Positions 33,357 through 41,507 of a stretch of DNA of 64,000 bases are shown piece by piece. How positions within the stretch are numbered: the stretch's first letter is position 1; every line of letters begins with the position of its first letter. Position numbers and translations under genes: made by a program. Source of the DNA: CAXTEJ01 sp964243295 (lineage in GTDB: Bacteria > Actinomycetota > Actinomycetes > Actinomycetales > Angustibacteraceae); assembly GCA_964243295.1 (NCBI GenBank), contig CAXTEJ010000001.1:1-64000 (forward strand), read 5' to 3'. The notes under the pieces were generated by a model. It had not been told where the DNA came from and did no database searches. It saw only the letters and a program-made list of their open reading frames with translations.

Positions 33357-33928
33357 ACGCGGGTGCGGTGGAACGACTGCGCCGAGCGGCTGGCGGTGGG
33401 GCCGCGCTGGCCCTGGTAGCGCGAGCCGTACTGCGCGCTGCCGTAGGGGTGCTCGGCCGGGCTGGAGAGCCGGAAGAAGCACAGCTGCCCGATCTTCATG
33501 CCCGGCCACAGCATGATGGGCAGCGTCGCGACGTTGCTCAGCTCGAGCGTGACGTGCCCGCTGAACCCGGGGTCGATGAACCCGGCCGTCGAGTGCGTGA
33601 GCAGCCCGAGCCGACCGAGACTCGACTTGCCCTCCAGGCGCGCGGCGACGTCGTCCGGCAGGGAGATCTGCTCGTACGTCGACCCGAGCACGAACTCGCC
33701 GGGGTGTAGCACGAACGCCTCGTCGGGCTCGGTCTCGACCAGGCGCGTAAGGTCGGGCTGGTCGGTCGCCGGGTCGATCACTGCGTACTTGTGGTTGTCG
33801 AACAGCCGGAAGAACCTGTCGAGCCGGACGTCGACGCTGGACGGCTGCACCATCGCGGGCTCGTAGGGGTCGAGGCCCACGCGGCCGGACTCGAGCTCGG
33901 CGCGGATGTCGCGGTCGGAGAGCAGCAC
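33353..33928 (-). CDS. dcd: dCTP deaminase
   Basis: A 191-aa trimeric enzyme producing dUTP (or dUMP in the bifunctional form) from dCTP. Signature segments are LLSDRDIRAELESGRVGLDP, QPSSVDVRLDRFFRLFDNH, HPGEFVLGSTYE, GKSSLGRLGLLTHSTAGFIDPGFSG and WPGMKIGQLCFFRL. Length fits the actinobacterial family. GTG start; TACGCT lies 6 nt upstream and no ribosome site is seen, suggesting leaderless translation. Confidence 0.96.
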   Translation of the reverse strand: MLLSDRDIRAELESGRVGLDPYEPAMVQPSSVDVRLDRFFRLFDNHKYAVIDPATDQPDLTRLVETEPDEAFVLHPGEFVLGSTYEQISLPDDVAARLEGKSSLGRLGLLTHSTAGFIDPGFSGHVTLELSNVATLPIMLWPGMKIGQLCFFRLSSPAEHPYGSAQYGSRYQGQRGPTASRSAQSFHRTRV

Positions 33929-33934
33929 GCCGCG

Positions 33935-33940
33935 AGCGTA
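33935..33940 (-). promoter_or_regulatory. -10 hexamer of dcd (leaderless)
   Basis: TACGCT on the minus strand, 6 nt before the GTG at 33928. Confidence 0.5.
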
Positions 33941-34008
33941 GCGGCAGCCATCAGGGGGCCGGTGCCGGTCGGCTATGCTCGCTCCCGGCGCCAACGCCCC
34001 GGCGCCGT

Positions 34009-34079
34009 GCGGGTGTAGCACAATGGTAGTGCGCTTGCTTCCCAAGCAAGACACGCGGGTTCGATTCCCGTCACCCGCT
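34009..34079 (+). tRNA. tRNA-Gly (anticodon CCC)
   Basis: Acceptor stem GCGGGTG pairs with CACCCGC. The D arm is TAGCACAATGGTA. The anticodon stem-loop CTTGC-TTCCCAA-GCAAG gives anticodon CCC, and the T arm is CGGGTTCGATTCCCG. CCA is not encoded (CTCC follows). The AT-richer segment begins right after its 3' end. Confidence 0.96.
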
Positions 34080-34132
34080 CCCGTCAGAATACCTGATGTC
34101 CGCGGCCAGTATTGGCTGTCGACGCCTGCAGG

Positions 34133-35155
34133 TCAGTCAAGTGGCACGAAGCTGGGTCGGGGCGCGATCACCTTAGTGCGGAGCTCGTTGATGTGAAGCC
34201 ACTCCGGCGCCTCTACCGAAACTAGTTCATGCTCAACCGTTACAAGACCTTGCTGGGCTGCCTCATTGAGTGCGTCCTCGATGTCACTTACCTTCGCAGT
34301 CGGATACTTTTCGAGCTGCTCAGACATGAGTAGACCCTTAACGCTCGGTTTCATGTAATACGGGGGTCTTTCGTGTTTCCCGACCGTGTAGATTGATTGC
34401 GCGACTGCCCAGTAGGCATCGTTGTAAAGCCCCATAAAGCCGTCTGGGTCCGGCAGGACCGCTAGCCAAAGTCCGCGAGTAGAATCATACCGCGTGCCGG
34501 CAGCAAGTGTCGTTGCAGCCGGCACGATGCCTAGGCGAAGCCCCGGTCCTCCCTGAAGAAGGGCATGATTGCTCTTGACAGTAGCAGCAGTGTAGCGTCG
34601 CGCGTGCTGGTCAGAGATGAATAAGTCGCTCTTCCAAACTTTGCGAATCCGGTGGCCCAACAGCGGCTCTGCGGCCTCGCCACGGGCTGCGTGGATCAAC
34701 CAGTCGCTCTGAAACTTGAAGGGCCGTCCCTGCCCATCGGGCAACAATACGGCGTCCTCGCCCGCATCCTGCACCACCGCATCAAGAAATCCTAGGTACT
34801 TCGCTCGTTCATACCCGAACATAAGAGACGAGGTCATCTCGGCCCCCTTGAATTTTGGCGAGATGCGACTCAGTGCCCGCGCAACTGGCTCGGTCACCCG
34901 CGGTTCGCCACCGGTAATGGCCTCATGGACTGCCCACTCGAAACCGTCGCCCCGCATGCCCTTATCGCGTTCGAGGCGGGCATAGTGCGCCAACTGGCGA
35001 TAGGTGACATCAATCCGGTCAACATTGAGGTCCACGAGATCCTGCTGGCTCAGGCTGTCCAGTAGAGCCCGGATGACCGATCTCCCCACGGCATAAAGTG
35101 CTCGACCGTACTCATCAACCGGCTGCTTCTGAGTCAAAAACGTAACGTCGCCCAT
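34133..35155 (-). CDS. Orphan protein of unknown function, possibly nuclease-like
   Basis: About 340 aa; not recognised. Base and codon use differ from the neighbours, suggesting transfer. A helical N-terminus is followed by a core with GFEWAVHEAI, then KSDLFISDQHARRYTAATVKSN and GGPGLRLGIVPA. The spacing of D177 and the V-K194 segment, with Glu73 on a preceding helix, faintly recalls PD-(D/E)xK nucleases; this is only a pattern guess. The C-terminal part (SDIEDALNEAAQQGLVTVE) looks like a winged helix. The ATG at 35155 has no ribosome site; a TTG at 35164 with GGAGG 8 nt upstream is an alternative start. Confidence 0.7.
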   Translation of the reverse strand: MGDVTFLTQKQPVDEYGRALYAVGRSVIRALLDSLSQQDLVDLNVDRIDVTYRQLAHYARLERDKGMRGDGFEWAVHEAITGGEPRVTEPVARALSRISPKFKGAEMTSSLMFGYERAKYLGFLDAVVQDAGEDAVLLPDGQGRPFKFQSDWLIHAARGEAAEPLLGHRIRKVWKSDLFISDQHARRYTAATVKSNHALLQGGPGLRLGIVPAATTLAAGTRYDSTRGLWLAVLPDPDGFMGLYNDAYWAVAQSIYTVGKHERPPYYMKPSVKGLLMSEQLEKYPTAKVSDIEDALNEAAQQGLVTVEHELVSVEAPEWLHINELRTKVIAPRPSFVPLD

Positions 35156-35597
35156 GAGCAGCAAGCATGCCACCTCCGCCAGCGGCTCCAGCGATGACCT
35201 GAGGCCGCGACCTGCCGGGCGACGCGGTGGCTGTGGTCGCGTTCTTGCTTGGGGCGGTGCTCGCGGCGGTGCACCACGCCGAGGTGGTGGTACAGCGGGT
35301 GAGCAGCCTTTCGGGTCGCTCGTGCTTGGCGTTGCGTTGCCGACCATGTAGGTCGGGCTGAATCTCGCGCTCATGGGCGTCGTCCGAGGCTGATAGAGCG
35401 CGGTCCCGGCGCCAGACACCGTCTTCGCGGCGAGATCGGCTCCAACGGGGTCCTCGGGCTGTGGCTGCTGCCCAACGCACGGAATCGCAAACCGACGCGC
35501 CGACGCCCTTACCCGTAAAGAGCCACGTGCAGCGGTGCGTGGCGGGCTTCGCCACGTGGCCACCGGCACCCAGGTGGTCCATGCAGAGAACCTCACG
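35156..35597. other. Gene-poor segment
   Basis: About 440 nt between the orphan gene and the broken HPt domain. Open frames on both strands are rich in Arg, Pro and Ser and show no family features. No RNA gene or repeat is seen. Confidence 0.5.
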
Positions 35598-36060
35598 TCA
35601 AGCGGATGCCCCGAAGGCGTGGACCGGGAGCGGCGGCGATGCGGTGACGGCTGCGGGTCGCTCACTGAGCAGTGCGCGCAGGTGGTCCACGAGCGCTGTG
35701 CTGGTGGCGTCCGCGGTGCGCCGGACCTGATGCAGCAGCTGGCCTCGCTGCGGCCAGCTGGCGCTGTCCTGGAGCTGCCCGCCAACGCGGCCAGTGCTGT
35801 ACCACCGACGGTCGCGGCGCTGCCTTTGAGCTGGTGGGCCTGCCGGCTCAATGTGGTCTCGTCCTGTGTGTCGAGGGCCGCTTGCAGGTCGATCGGGCGC
35901 TGCTCACACTGCAGCAGCCACTGGTGGGTGATTTCGTCGGACAGCTTGCGGCCGATCTGCTGGCCGAGCACGTGCATGCGTTGCAAGGGCGCCGGGTTGA
36001 GCACCGATATGGCCGCGGGTGCCTGCTCACCCGTGGCACGTTCCGCGACCCACCCCTTCG
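35598..36060 (-). pseudogene. Broken HPt (histidine phosphotransfer) domain protein
   Basis: On the minus strand one frame reads MHVLGQQIGRKLSDEI and then the HPt signature RQAHQLKGSAATVGGTALA; the phospho-acceptor His codon is at 35836-35834. Shortly after, homology moves to another frame: QLQDSASWPQRGQLLHQVRR, then TADATSTALVDHLRALLSER, ending in a TGA at 35598. A single-base frameshift therefore breaks the domain. Such domains usually sit at the C-terminus of hybrid sensor kinases, and no kinase core is present here. A sequencing error at that site is an alternative. Confidence 0.65.
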
Positions 36061-36178
36061 GCGGGGCCGCCACCTCTGATCGGAGGAGGTGGTGACGGCG
36101 CACGCGACGACCTCGATCACCCAGACGGGCTACGCCTGCCGCCCGGCGTCCCACGGTGTCGCGGTCCACCCGCGGCGT

Positions 36179-36200
36179 CCTTACTTGTCGATCGGTAAGG
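36179..36200. promoter_or_regulatory. Inverted repeat upstream of the TetR/MFS pair
   Basis: CCTTAC-N10-GTAAGG. It overlaps a possible -35 (TTGTCG, 36185-36190). A likely site for the adjacent TetR repressor. Confidence 0.45.
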
Positions 36201-36210
36201 AGTGGTACTG

Positions 36211-36230
36211 TAGTTGACGTGAGGCAACTA
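36211..36230. promoter_or_regulatory. Second inverted repeat at the TetR start
   Basis: TAGTTG-N8-CAACTA, a perfect 6-bp inverted repeat ending on the first base of the ATG. TAGTTG/CAACTA arms are common in TetR operators of exporter genes. Confidence 0.5.
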
Positions 36231-36826
36231 TGACCACCACCGCGCCTGAGGCGACGCGCGAGCGCGTGCTCCACGTCGCGCTCGAGCTGTTCGCCGACAA
36301 GGGGTACGCCGCGACGTCCACCCGCGAGGTCTGCGAGCGGATGGGGTTCAGCAAGGCCGCGCTCTGGTACCACTTCCCGTCCAAGGACGAGCTGCTCGCC
36401 GCCCTGCTGGCCCCGGTCGGCGAGGCCCTGCGCGAGCTGGTCGACGGCACGGCGGTCGAGCCAGACCAGGCGAGCCGCCGCGAGGCCCTCGCGCGCTANN
36501 NNNNNNNNGCGCGCTACGTGCGCCTCGTCGAGACCCACGCCGACCTGATGCGGCTGGTCCACGACGACCCGGCGCTGCGTGGCCACCCCGCCATCACGAC
36601 CGCCCGAGAGACCTGGCAGTGCGTTCTGCGCCGCTTCGCGGGAACGAGCGACCCGACCAGAGCCGATCTCGCCCGGGGCCGCGCGGCGCTGGGCGCCGTC
36701 CACGCGGTGCTGCTGCGCAGGGACGCCGGCGACGACAGCCACGAGCTCCACGACATCGCCCTCGACGCCGGCTGCGGCGCCCTGGGCATCACGAACCGAC
36801 AGCCGTACACGGAAGGCACCACGTGA
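36230..36826 (+). CDS. TetR-family regulator (interrupted by an assembly gap)
   Basis: About 190 aa. N-terminal helix-turn-helix: RERVLHVALELFADKGYAATSTREVCERMGFSKAALWYHFPSKDELLAALL. Ten Ns at 36499-36508 interrupt the ligand domain after REALAR, and the frame resumes as ARYVRLVETHADLMRLVHDDPAL. Its stop overlaps the GTG of the MFS exporter, so it probably represses itself and that exporter through the inverted repeats upstream. Confidence 0.88.
   Translation: MTTTAPEATRERVLHVALELFADKGYAATSTREVCERMGFSKAALWYHFPSKDELLAALLAPVGEALRELVDGTAVEPDQASRREALARXXXXARYVRLVETHADLMRLVHDDPALRGHPAITTARETWQCVLRRFAGTSDPTRADLARGRAALGAVHAVLLRRDAGDDSHELHDIALDAGCGALGITNRQPYTEGTT
36499..36508. other. Assembly gap of 10 Ns
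   Basis: Ten Ns flanked on both sides by GCGCGCTA. The identical 8-mer suggests the two contigs overlap there rather than lacking sequence; see findings. Confidence 0.95.
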
Positions 36827-38445
36827 CCAGCACCGCCCAGAGCCGAGCCTCGACGAGGCAACCCGTCGTCGACGGCCCGATGAGCCACCGCCAGATCCTC
36901 GAGGCCATGACCGGCCTCATGCTCAGCATGTTCGTCGCCATGCTCAGCTCGACCGTCGTCAGCAACGCGCTGCCGACGATCCTGAACGACCTGCAGGGCG
37001 GCGAGTCCGCCTACACCTGGGTCGTCACGGCCACCCTGCTCGCGACGACGGCATCGACCCCGCTGTGGGGCAAGTTCGCCGACCTCACGAGCAAGAAGCT
37101 GCTCATGCAGGTCGCGATCGCCGTCTACATCGCCGGGTCGGTCGTCGCGGGCCTGTCCGAGTCGATCGGCATGCTCATCGCCTGCCGCGTCGTCCAGGGC
37201 GTCGGCGCCGGCGGCATCCTGGCGCTCACCCAGGTCGTCATGGCCTCGATGGTCTCCCCCCGTGAGCGCGGCCGCTACAGCGGCTACCTCGGCGCGACCT
37301 TCGCGGTCGCCACCATCGCCGGCCCGCTCGTCGGCGGCGTCATCGTCGACACCTCGTGGCTCGGCTGGCGCTGGTGCTTCTACGTCGGCGTGCCGTTCGC
37401 CCTCGCCGCGCTGGTCGTGCTGCAGCGCACCCTGCACCTGCCCGTCGTCCGCCGTGAGGTGAAGGTCGACTACCTCGGTGCCGCCCTCATCACCGGTGGC
37501 GTCAGCGTGCTGCTCATCTGGGTCTCGCTGGCCGGCTCGCAGTTCGCCTGGGCCTCGACCACCACGGCCCTCCTCGTCGCCGCCGGCGTGCTCGCCCTCG
37601 CGCTCGCCACCGTCGTCGAGCTCCGCGTCGCCGAGCCGATCATCCCCATCCGGCTGTTCCGCAACCGCACCATCGCGCTCGCCACCGCCGCCGGCCTGTT
37701 CCTCGGCGTCGCGATCTTCGGCGCCACCATCTTCCTGGCGCAGTTCTTCCAGATCGCCCGCGGCGACTCGCCGACCGTGTCGGGCCTGCGCACCATGCCC
37801 ATGATCCTCGGCTTGGCGCTCGCCTCCATCGTCGTCGGCCGGCTCGTCAGCACCACCGGTCGCTGGAAGCGCTACCTCGTCGCCGGCTCGGTGCTGTCGA
37901 CCGTCGGCTTGAGCATGCTCGCCCTCATCGACGCCGACACCGGCTACACCTACCTGGCCGCGGCCATGGCGCTGCTCGGCATCGGGCTCGGCATGACCAT
38001 GCAGAACCTCGTGCTGTCGGTGCAGAACACCGTGCCGTCGGCCCAGCTGGGTGCCGCCACCGCCACGGTCGCCTTCTTCCGCTCGCTCGGAGGCGCGATC
38101 GGCGTCTCGGTGCTCGGCGCGCTGCTCGGCACCCGCGTCTCGACCGGCATCGTGTCGGGCCTGAGCCGGCTCGGCGTCCCCGAGTCGGCGATCCCCGGCG
38201 GTGGCCAGACCATCCCCGACGTCACCTCGCTGCCGGCCCCGGTCGCCGCTGTCGTCCAGGACGCGTACGGCGCAGGCGTCGGCCACATCTTCCTGCTCTC
38301 AGCCCCCCTGATGCTGCTCGCCGTCGTGCTCATCTCCTTCATCACCGAGGTGCCCCTGCGCGAGCAGTCCGGCACCGAGCTGGACGCCGGCACCGAGGCA
38401 GCCGACGCGGCTGACCGCACATCCGTCGGCGTCGACGCCCGCTGA
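36823..38445 (+). CDS. MFS drug exporter, DHA2 (14-segment) type
   Basis: A 540-aa major facilitator with about 14 membrane segments. MFS motifs are present: LWGKFADLTSKKLLMQ (motif A), IACRVVQGVGAGGILAL (motif B region) and GATFAVATIAGPLVGGVIVD (motif C). It probably exports a toxic compound by proton antiport. The GTG overlaps the TetR stop (GTGA), so repressor and pump are coupled. Confidence 0.92.
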   Translation: MTSTAQSRASTRQPVVDGPMSHRQILEAMTGLMLSMFVAMLSSTVVSNALPTILNDLQGGESAYTWVVTATLLATTASTPLWGKFADLTSKKLLMQVAIAVYIAGSVVAGLSESIGMLIACRVVQGVGAGGILALTQVVMASMVSPRERGRYSGYLGATFAVATIAGPLVGGVIVDTSWLGWRWCFYVGVPFALAALVVLQRTLHLPVVRREVKVDYLGAALITGGVSVLLIWVSLAGSQFAWASTTTALLVAAGVLALALATVVELRVAEPIIPIRLFRNRTIALATAAGLFLGVAIFGATIFLAQFFQIARGDSPTVSGLRTMPMILGLALASIVVGRLVSTTGRWKRYLVAGSVLSTVGLSMLALIDADTGYTYLAAAMALLGIGLGMTMQNLVLSVQNTVPSAQLGAATATVAFFRSLGGAIGVSVLGALLGTRVSTGIVSGLSRLGVPESAIPGGGQTIPDVTSLPAPVAAVVQDAYGAGVGHIFLLSAPLMLLAVVLISFITEVPLREQSGTELDAGTEAADAADRTSVGVDAR

Positions 38446-38449
38446 GCGC

Positions 38450-38477
38450 CGATCGGTCAGCTCGGCTCGACCGATCG
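38450..38477. terminator. Bidirectional hairpin between convergent genes
   Basis: CGATCGGTC (38450-38458) and GACCGATCG (38469-38477), 9-bp perfect stem with a 10-nt loop. It overlaps the stop of the hydrolase gene. Confidence 0.7.
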
Positions 38478-39293
38478 CAGGAACTGCCGGAGCAGCCCGA
38501 GGAACACCTCGGGCTGCTCCGAGTGCACCCAGTGCCCGGCGTTCTTCACGCGCGCCAGCCGGGTCGCGGGGAACAGCGCGTCCATGCGCGGGCGGTCCTC
38601 GTCCAGCACGTACGTCGAGGTCGCACCCGCGATCCACAGCGTCGGGCCGGGGTACACCGCACCCGGCGGCGGGTCGGGGAAGCCGCGCAGCGCCCCGAGG
38701 TCGCGGCCCAGCAGCTCGAGGTTGAGCCGCCACCGCCAGCCGCTCGCGCCGTCGCGAACCAGCGACTGCAGCAGGAACGAGCGCACCGTGTCGCTGGGCA
38801 CCGCCGCCCGCAGCGCCTCGTCGGCTTGGGCCCGGCCGCCCAGCGCCTCGAGGTCGATCGAGCGCATGGCCCGGACGTACGACGCGAACGGTGAAGCCTC
38901 CTCGTCCGGGTCGTCGGTGCGCCCGCCGGTCTCGGGGTAGTCGGTAGGCGCGACGTCGACGACGACGAGCGCCCGCAGCAGCAAGGGGTGGCGCAGCGCC
39001 ACCTGCATCGCGACCTTGCCGCCCATCGAGTGCCCGACCAGCGTGACCGGCTCGCCGTAGCCTCCCAGCTCGTCCGCGACCAGCTCGGCCATGTCCACGT
39101 AGTCCATGCGCTCGGTCCACGGCGAGTGCCCGTGGTTGGGCAGGTCGAGCAGCGTCACGCGTCTGCCGTCCTCGACCAGCCGGCGGGCGATCGTCGTCCA
39201 GTTTCGGCCCTGGCCGAACAACCCGTGCACGAAGACGACCCGCGGCCCGCTCGTGCCCAGGGTCCGGCCGTCGAGCTGCTCCTCCTGGGTCAT
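38457..39293 (-). CDS. Alpha/beta hydrolase (YbfF/ABHD11-like esterase)
   Basis: A 278-aa serine hydrolase. The oxyanion region is VFVHGLFGQGRNW, the nucleophile elbow VGHSMGGKVAMQ and the catalytic His NAGHWVHSEQP. LLDLPNHGHSPW is typical of the YbfF group of short-chain esterases. No signal peptide. The physiological substrate is unknown. Confidence 0.88.
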   Translation of the reverse strand: MTQEEQLDGRTLGTSGPRVVFVHGLFGQGRNWTTIARRLVEDGRRVTLLDLPNHGHSPWTERMDYVDMAELVADELGGYGEPVTLVGHSMGGKVAMQVALRHPLLLRALVVVDVAPTDYPETGGRTDDPDEEASPFASYVRAMRSIDLEALGGRAQADEALRAAVPSDTVRSFLLQSLVRDGASGWRWRLNLELLGRDLGALRGFPDPPPGAVYPGPTLWIAGATSTYVLDEDRPRMDALFPATRLARVKNAGHWVHSEQPEVFLGLLRQFLRSVEPS

Positions 39294-39504
39294 GCCCGCA
39301 TCCCATCAGAGCAGGGGCCACGGCACCCAGGAGAGCTGGCGAGCGCGCGGGGATCGCATGATCACCGCGGAAGGGCGGTGTCGTCGCCGCGTTGCGATCA
39401 TGAAGTCCTTTTTCCACTCCGGCAGTACGGACGAAAGGCGTCTGGGGCGCAACACCGTGGCATCGGCCTTCCGCTCGGCCTGCGCGTTCGGCCACGCTGG
39501 GGGC
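39294..39504. other. Divergent intergenic region
   Basis: It contains the GATCGCATGATCACC repeat at 39352-39366 and an inverted partial copy around 39393-39404 (GCGATCATGA). CCTTTTT follows at 39408-39414. No gene is seen. Confidence 0.5.
39352..39366. repeat. Dispersed GATCGCATGATCAC motif, copy 3
   Basis: GATCGCATGATCACC in the gap between hydrolase and dioxygenase. Same orientation as the copies at 100, 151 and 52401. Confidence 0.6.
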
Positions 39505-40395
39505 ATGACGACCCGACCCCGCGCCACGGGCGCCCCCCGGGAGAGCAGCGCCGCTGAGCGGGTCGACCGGGCGCGCGCGACCGGCGGCGAGCCGGGCCTG
39601 GAGTACGAGAACGCCACGCCCTACGAGCTGTACGTCGGCGCCCGCACCCTGCACGGTCTGCAGCGCACCATCACCGACCACCCGGCCGAGCCCGCGTTCC
39701 TGGTGATCAGCCAGGTGATGGAGCTGTACTTCGGGCTCCTGCGCACCGAGTGGACGACGGCCAGCGCGCAGCTGCGCGCCGACGACCTCGCCGGTGCGCT
39801 GAGCAGCCTGCGCCGCACCGTCTTCCACCTCGACGCGCTTAACGCCACCTGGGCCTCGCTGGTCTGGCTGACACCGTCGGAGTTCAACGGCTTCCGCGAC
39901 CAGCTGGGCGAGGCGTCGGGCTTCCAGTCCTACGGGTACCGCCACGTCGAGTTCGCGCTCGGGCTCAAGGCCGCCTCCGTCGTCCGCCCGCACCAGGGGA
40001 TGGCCGCCGTCCACGCCGACCTGCTCCAGGGGCTCGCGGCACCCAGCGTCTACGACGAGGTCGTCGGGTACCTCTCCCGTCACGGCTTCGACATCCCCGA
40101 CGAGGTCGTGCACCGCGACTTCACCCAGCAGCACGAACCGTCCCCGGAGGTCGAGCGGGCCTGGGCGGCCGTCTACCGCGACCCAAGCCCGACGCAGCCG
40201 CTGTTCCTGCTCGCCGAGGTGCTCACCGATATCGCCGACGAGTTCACGACCTGGCGACACCGTCACGTCATGGCCGTGCGTCGGTCGATGGGCGCCAAGC
40301 CGGGCAGCGGTGGCTCCTCGGGGCTGGCCTGGCTCGAGCGCAGCCTCGCCAAGCCGGTGTTCGCCGAGCTGTGGTCGGCACGAACGCTGGTCTGA
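39505..40395 (+). CDS. kynA: Tryptophan 2,3-dioxygenase
   Basis: A 296-aa haem enzyme oxidising L-tryptophan to N-formylkynurenine, first step of the kynurenine route. Characteristic segments are LEYENATPYELYVGARTLHG, FLVISQVMELYFGLL, GEASGFQSYGYRHVEFALG (haem-ligand region) and WRHRHVMAVRRSMGAKPGSG. The ATG at 39505 has a G-rich ribosome site. Kynureninase lies 14 kb away; no kynurenine formamidase gene is recognised, though the adjacent hydrolase could be considered. Confidence 0.94.
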   Translation: MTTRPRATGAPRESSAAERVDRARATGGEPGLEYENATPYELYVGARTLHGLQRTITDHPAEPAFLVISQVMELYFGLLRTEWTTASAQLRADDLAGALSSLRRTVFHLDALNATWASLVWLTPSEFNGFRDQLGEASGFQSYGYRHVEFALGLKAASVVRPHQGMAAVHADLLQGLAAPSVYDEVVGYLSRHGFDIPDEVVHRDFTQQHEPSPEVERAWAAVYRDPSPTQPLFLLAEVLTDIADEFTTWRHRHVMAVRRSMGAKPGSGGSSGLAWLERSLAKPVFAELWSARTLV

Positions 40396-40413
40396 CCTGG
40401 GGTCAGCCGATCG

Positions 40414-40457
40414 GCAACGTGTCGGAAACATGCCCGCGGAGCATGTGCTCGTAAGGT
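40414..40457 (+). promoter_or_regulatory. Regulatory region of the transport/oxidoreductase operon
   Basis: GCAAC-N6-GAAAC (40414-40429) resembles half of a GlnR box. It runs into the palindrome ACATGC-N7-GCATGT (40428-40446), and TAAGGT (40452-40457) is a possible -10. The palindrome would overlap the -35. The leader to the first gene would be about 145 nt. Confidence 0.4.
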
Positions 40458-40609
40458 TCGAGGCGGCATCACGTCGCGCACCGCAGGCGGATCGGCCGAT
40501 GACCGTTCGGCGGGCCTTCCCGGCAGCTGACGGCAGCACCCATGCTTCTAGCCAGTGGGGGCCTGCCCTGTGGCCGCCGACGACACACACAGGACAGGGA
40601 GGCTGCACG

Positions 40610-41497
40610 GTGCTCGAGCTCGCGCAGCTGGTCGTCAACGGCCTGGTCACCGGCGCGGTCCTCGCGATGGCCGCGGTCGGCGTCACCCTGGTCTACGGCG
40701 TCCTCGGCGTCGTGAACTTCGCGCACGGCGACTACCTCACCATCGGCGCCTACGCCGCCTTCGTCTGCAACGTCACCCTGGGCCTGGGCATCGTGGTCTC
40801 GACCGGCGTCGCGCTGGTCGCCGTCGCGGCGCTGAGCGTGCTGCTCGAGCTCGTCCTGTGGCGGCCGATGCGCCGGCGGCGAGCGGGGACGTACAGCGTC
40901 TTCATCACGGCCATCGGCCTGGCGCTGATCCTGCGCCAGCTGCTGCTCATCGGCTTCGGGGGCACCACCCGCCGCTTCGACGTGGACGCGTTCGGCACCC
41001 ACGACCTCGGCGGCATCAAGCTCTCGACCAGCCAGCTCGTGGCGGTGGGCATCGCCGCCACCGCCAACCTGGCCGTCGGGCTGCTGCTGGCACGCAGTGC
41101 GCTCGGCCGCTCGATGCGCGCGTACTCCGAGTCCGCCGACCTCGCCGGTGTCAGCGGCATCAACCCCCAGCGCGTCGTCATCTGGACGTGGGCCATCGCC
41201 GGCGGCCTCGCCGGGCTGGCCGGTGTGCTGCAGGCGCTGGTGCAGACCTCGTTCGACCCCAACATGGGCTACTCGCTGCTGCTGCCCGTGTTCGCGGCGG
41301 TCGTCCTCGGCAGCATCGGCAACGCCTACGGCGCGCTGCTCGGCGGGTTCACCCTCGGTGTCCTGATGCAGGTCAGCACCTGGAGCGGGTTCTTCGGCGG
41401 GATGCCGCCGGTCTACATGCCCGTCGTCGCGTTCGTCGGCCTCGCGCTGGTGCTGCTCGTGCGCCCGCAGGGCCTGCTCGTGCGGAGCGCTGCATGA
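40610..41497 (+). CDS. LivH-like ABC transporter permease
   Basis: A 295-aa permease of the branched-chain amino acid type with about eight membrane segments. VNFAHGDYLTIGAYAAF and the coupling motif SADLAGVSGINPQRV are typical of LivH. AGGGAGG lies 8 nt before the GTG. First gene of a ten-gene operon. The substrate is not assignable from the permease; family members carry leucine, urea or short amides. Confidence 0.9.
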   Translation: MLELAQLVVNGLVTGAVLAMAAVGVTLVYGVLGVVNFAHGDYLTIGAYAAFVCNVTLGLGIVVSTGVALVAVAALSVLLELVLWRPMRRRRAGTYSVFITAIGLALILRQLLLIGFGGTTRRFDVDAFGTHDLGGIKLSTSQLVAVGIAATANLAVGLLLARSALGRSMRAYSESADLAGVSGINPQRVVIWTWAIAGGLAGLAGVLQALVQTSFDPNMGYSLLLPVFAAVVLGSIGNAYGALLGGFTLGVLMQVSTWSGFFGGMPPVYMPVVAFVGLALVLLVRPQGLLVRSAA

Positions 41498-41507
41498 GGT
41501 GTCACCA

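Larger units (their letters stand above)
34082..36178. other. Probable acquired segment next to tRNA-Gly
   Basis: From the tRNA 3' end to about 35.2 kb the sequence is visibly AT-richer than the surroundings, with codons such as AAA, ATT and TTA rare elsewhere. It carries an orphan gene and then a broken HPt domain. No integrase and no second copy of the tRNA end are seen inside the window, so if this was a mobile element it is a remnant. Confidence 0.55.

Noticed and set aside
35461..36095. Plus-strand genes in the segment after the orphan gene
   Set aside because: The open frames have no ribosome sites or domains and lie antisense to the HPt remnant.
34059..36230. attL/attR pair of an integrated element
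   Set aside because: The tRNA-Gly 3' end is not repeated anywhere downstream in the window and there is no integrase, so integration cannot be shown.
34133..36751. One 872-residue minus-strand protein joining the orphan gene, HPt domain and TetR region
   Set aside because: The frame runs through the N gap and through unrelated segments. Only the 340-aa C-terminal part and the short HPt stretch have protein character.
36514..38286. Minus-strand 590-residue open frame opposite the MFS exporter
   Set aside because: The sequence is low-complexity Asp/Gly/Arg, a mirror of the coding strand with strong codon bias.
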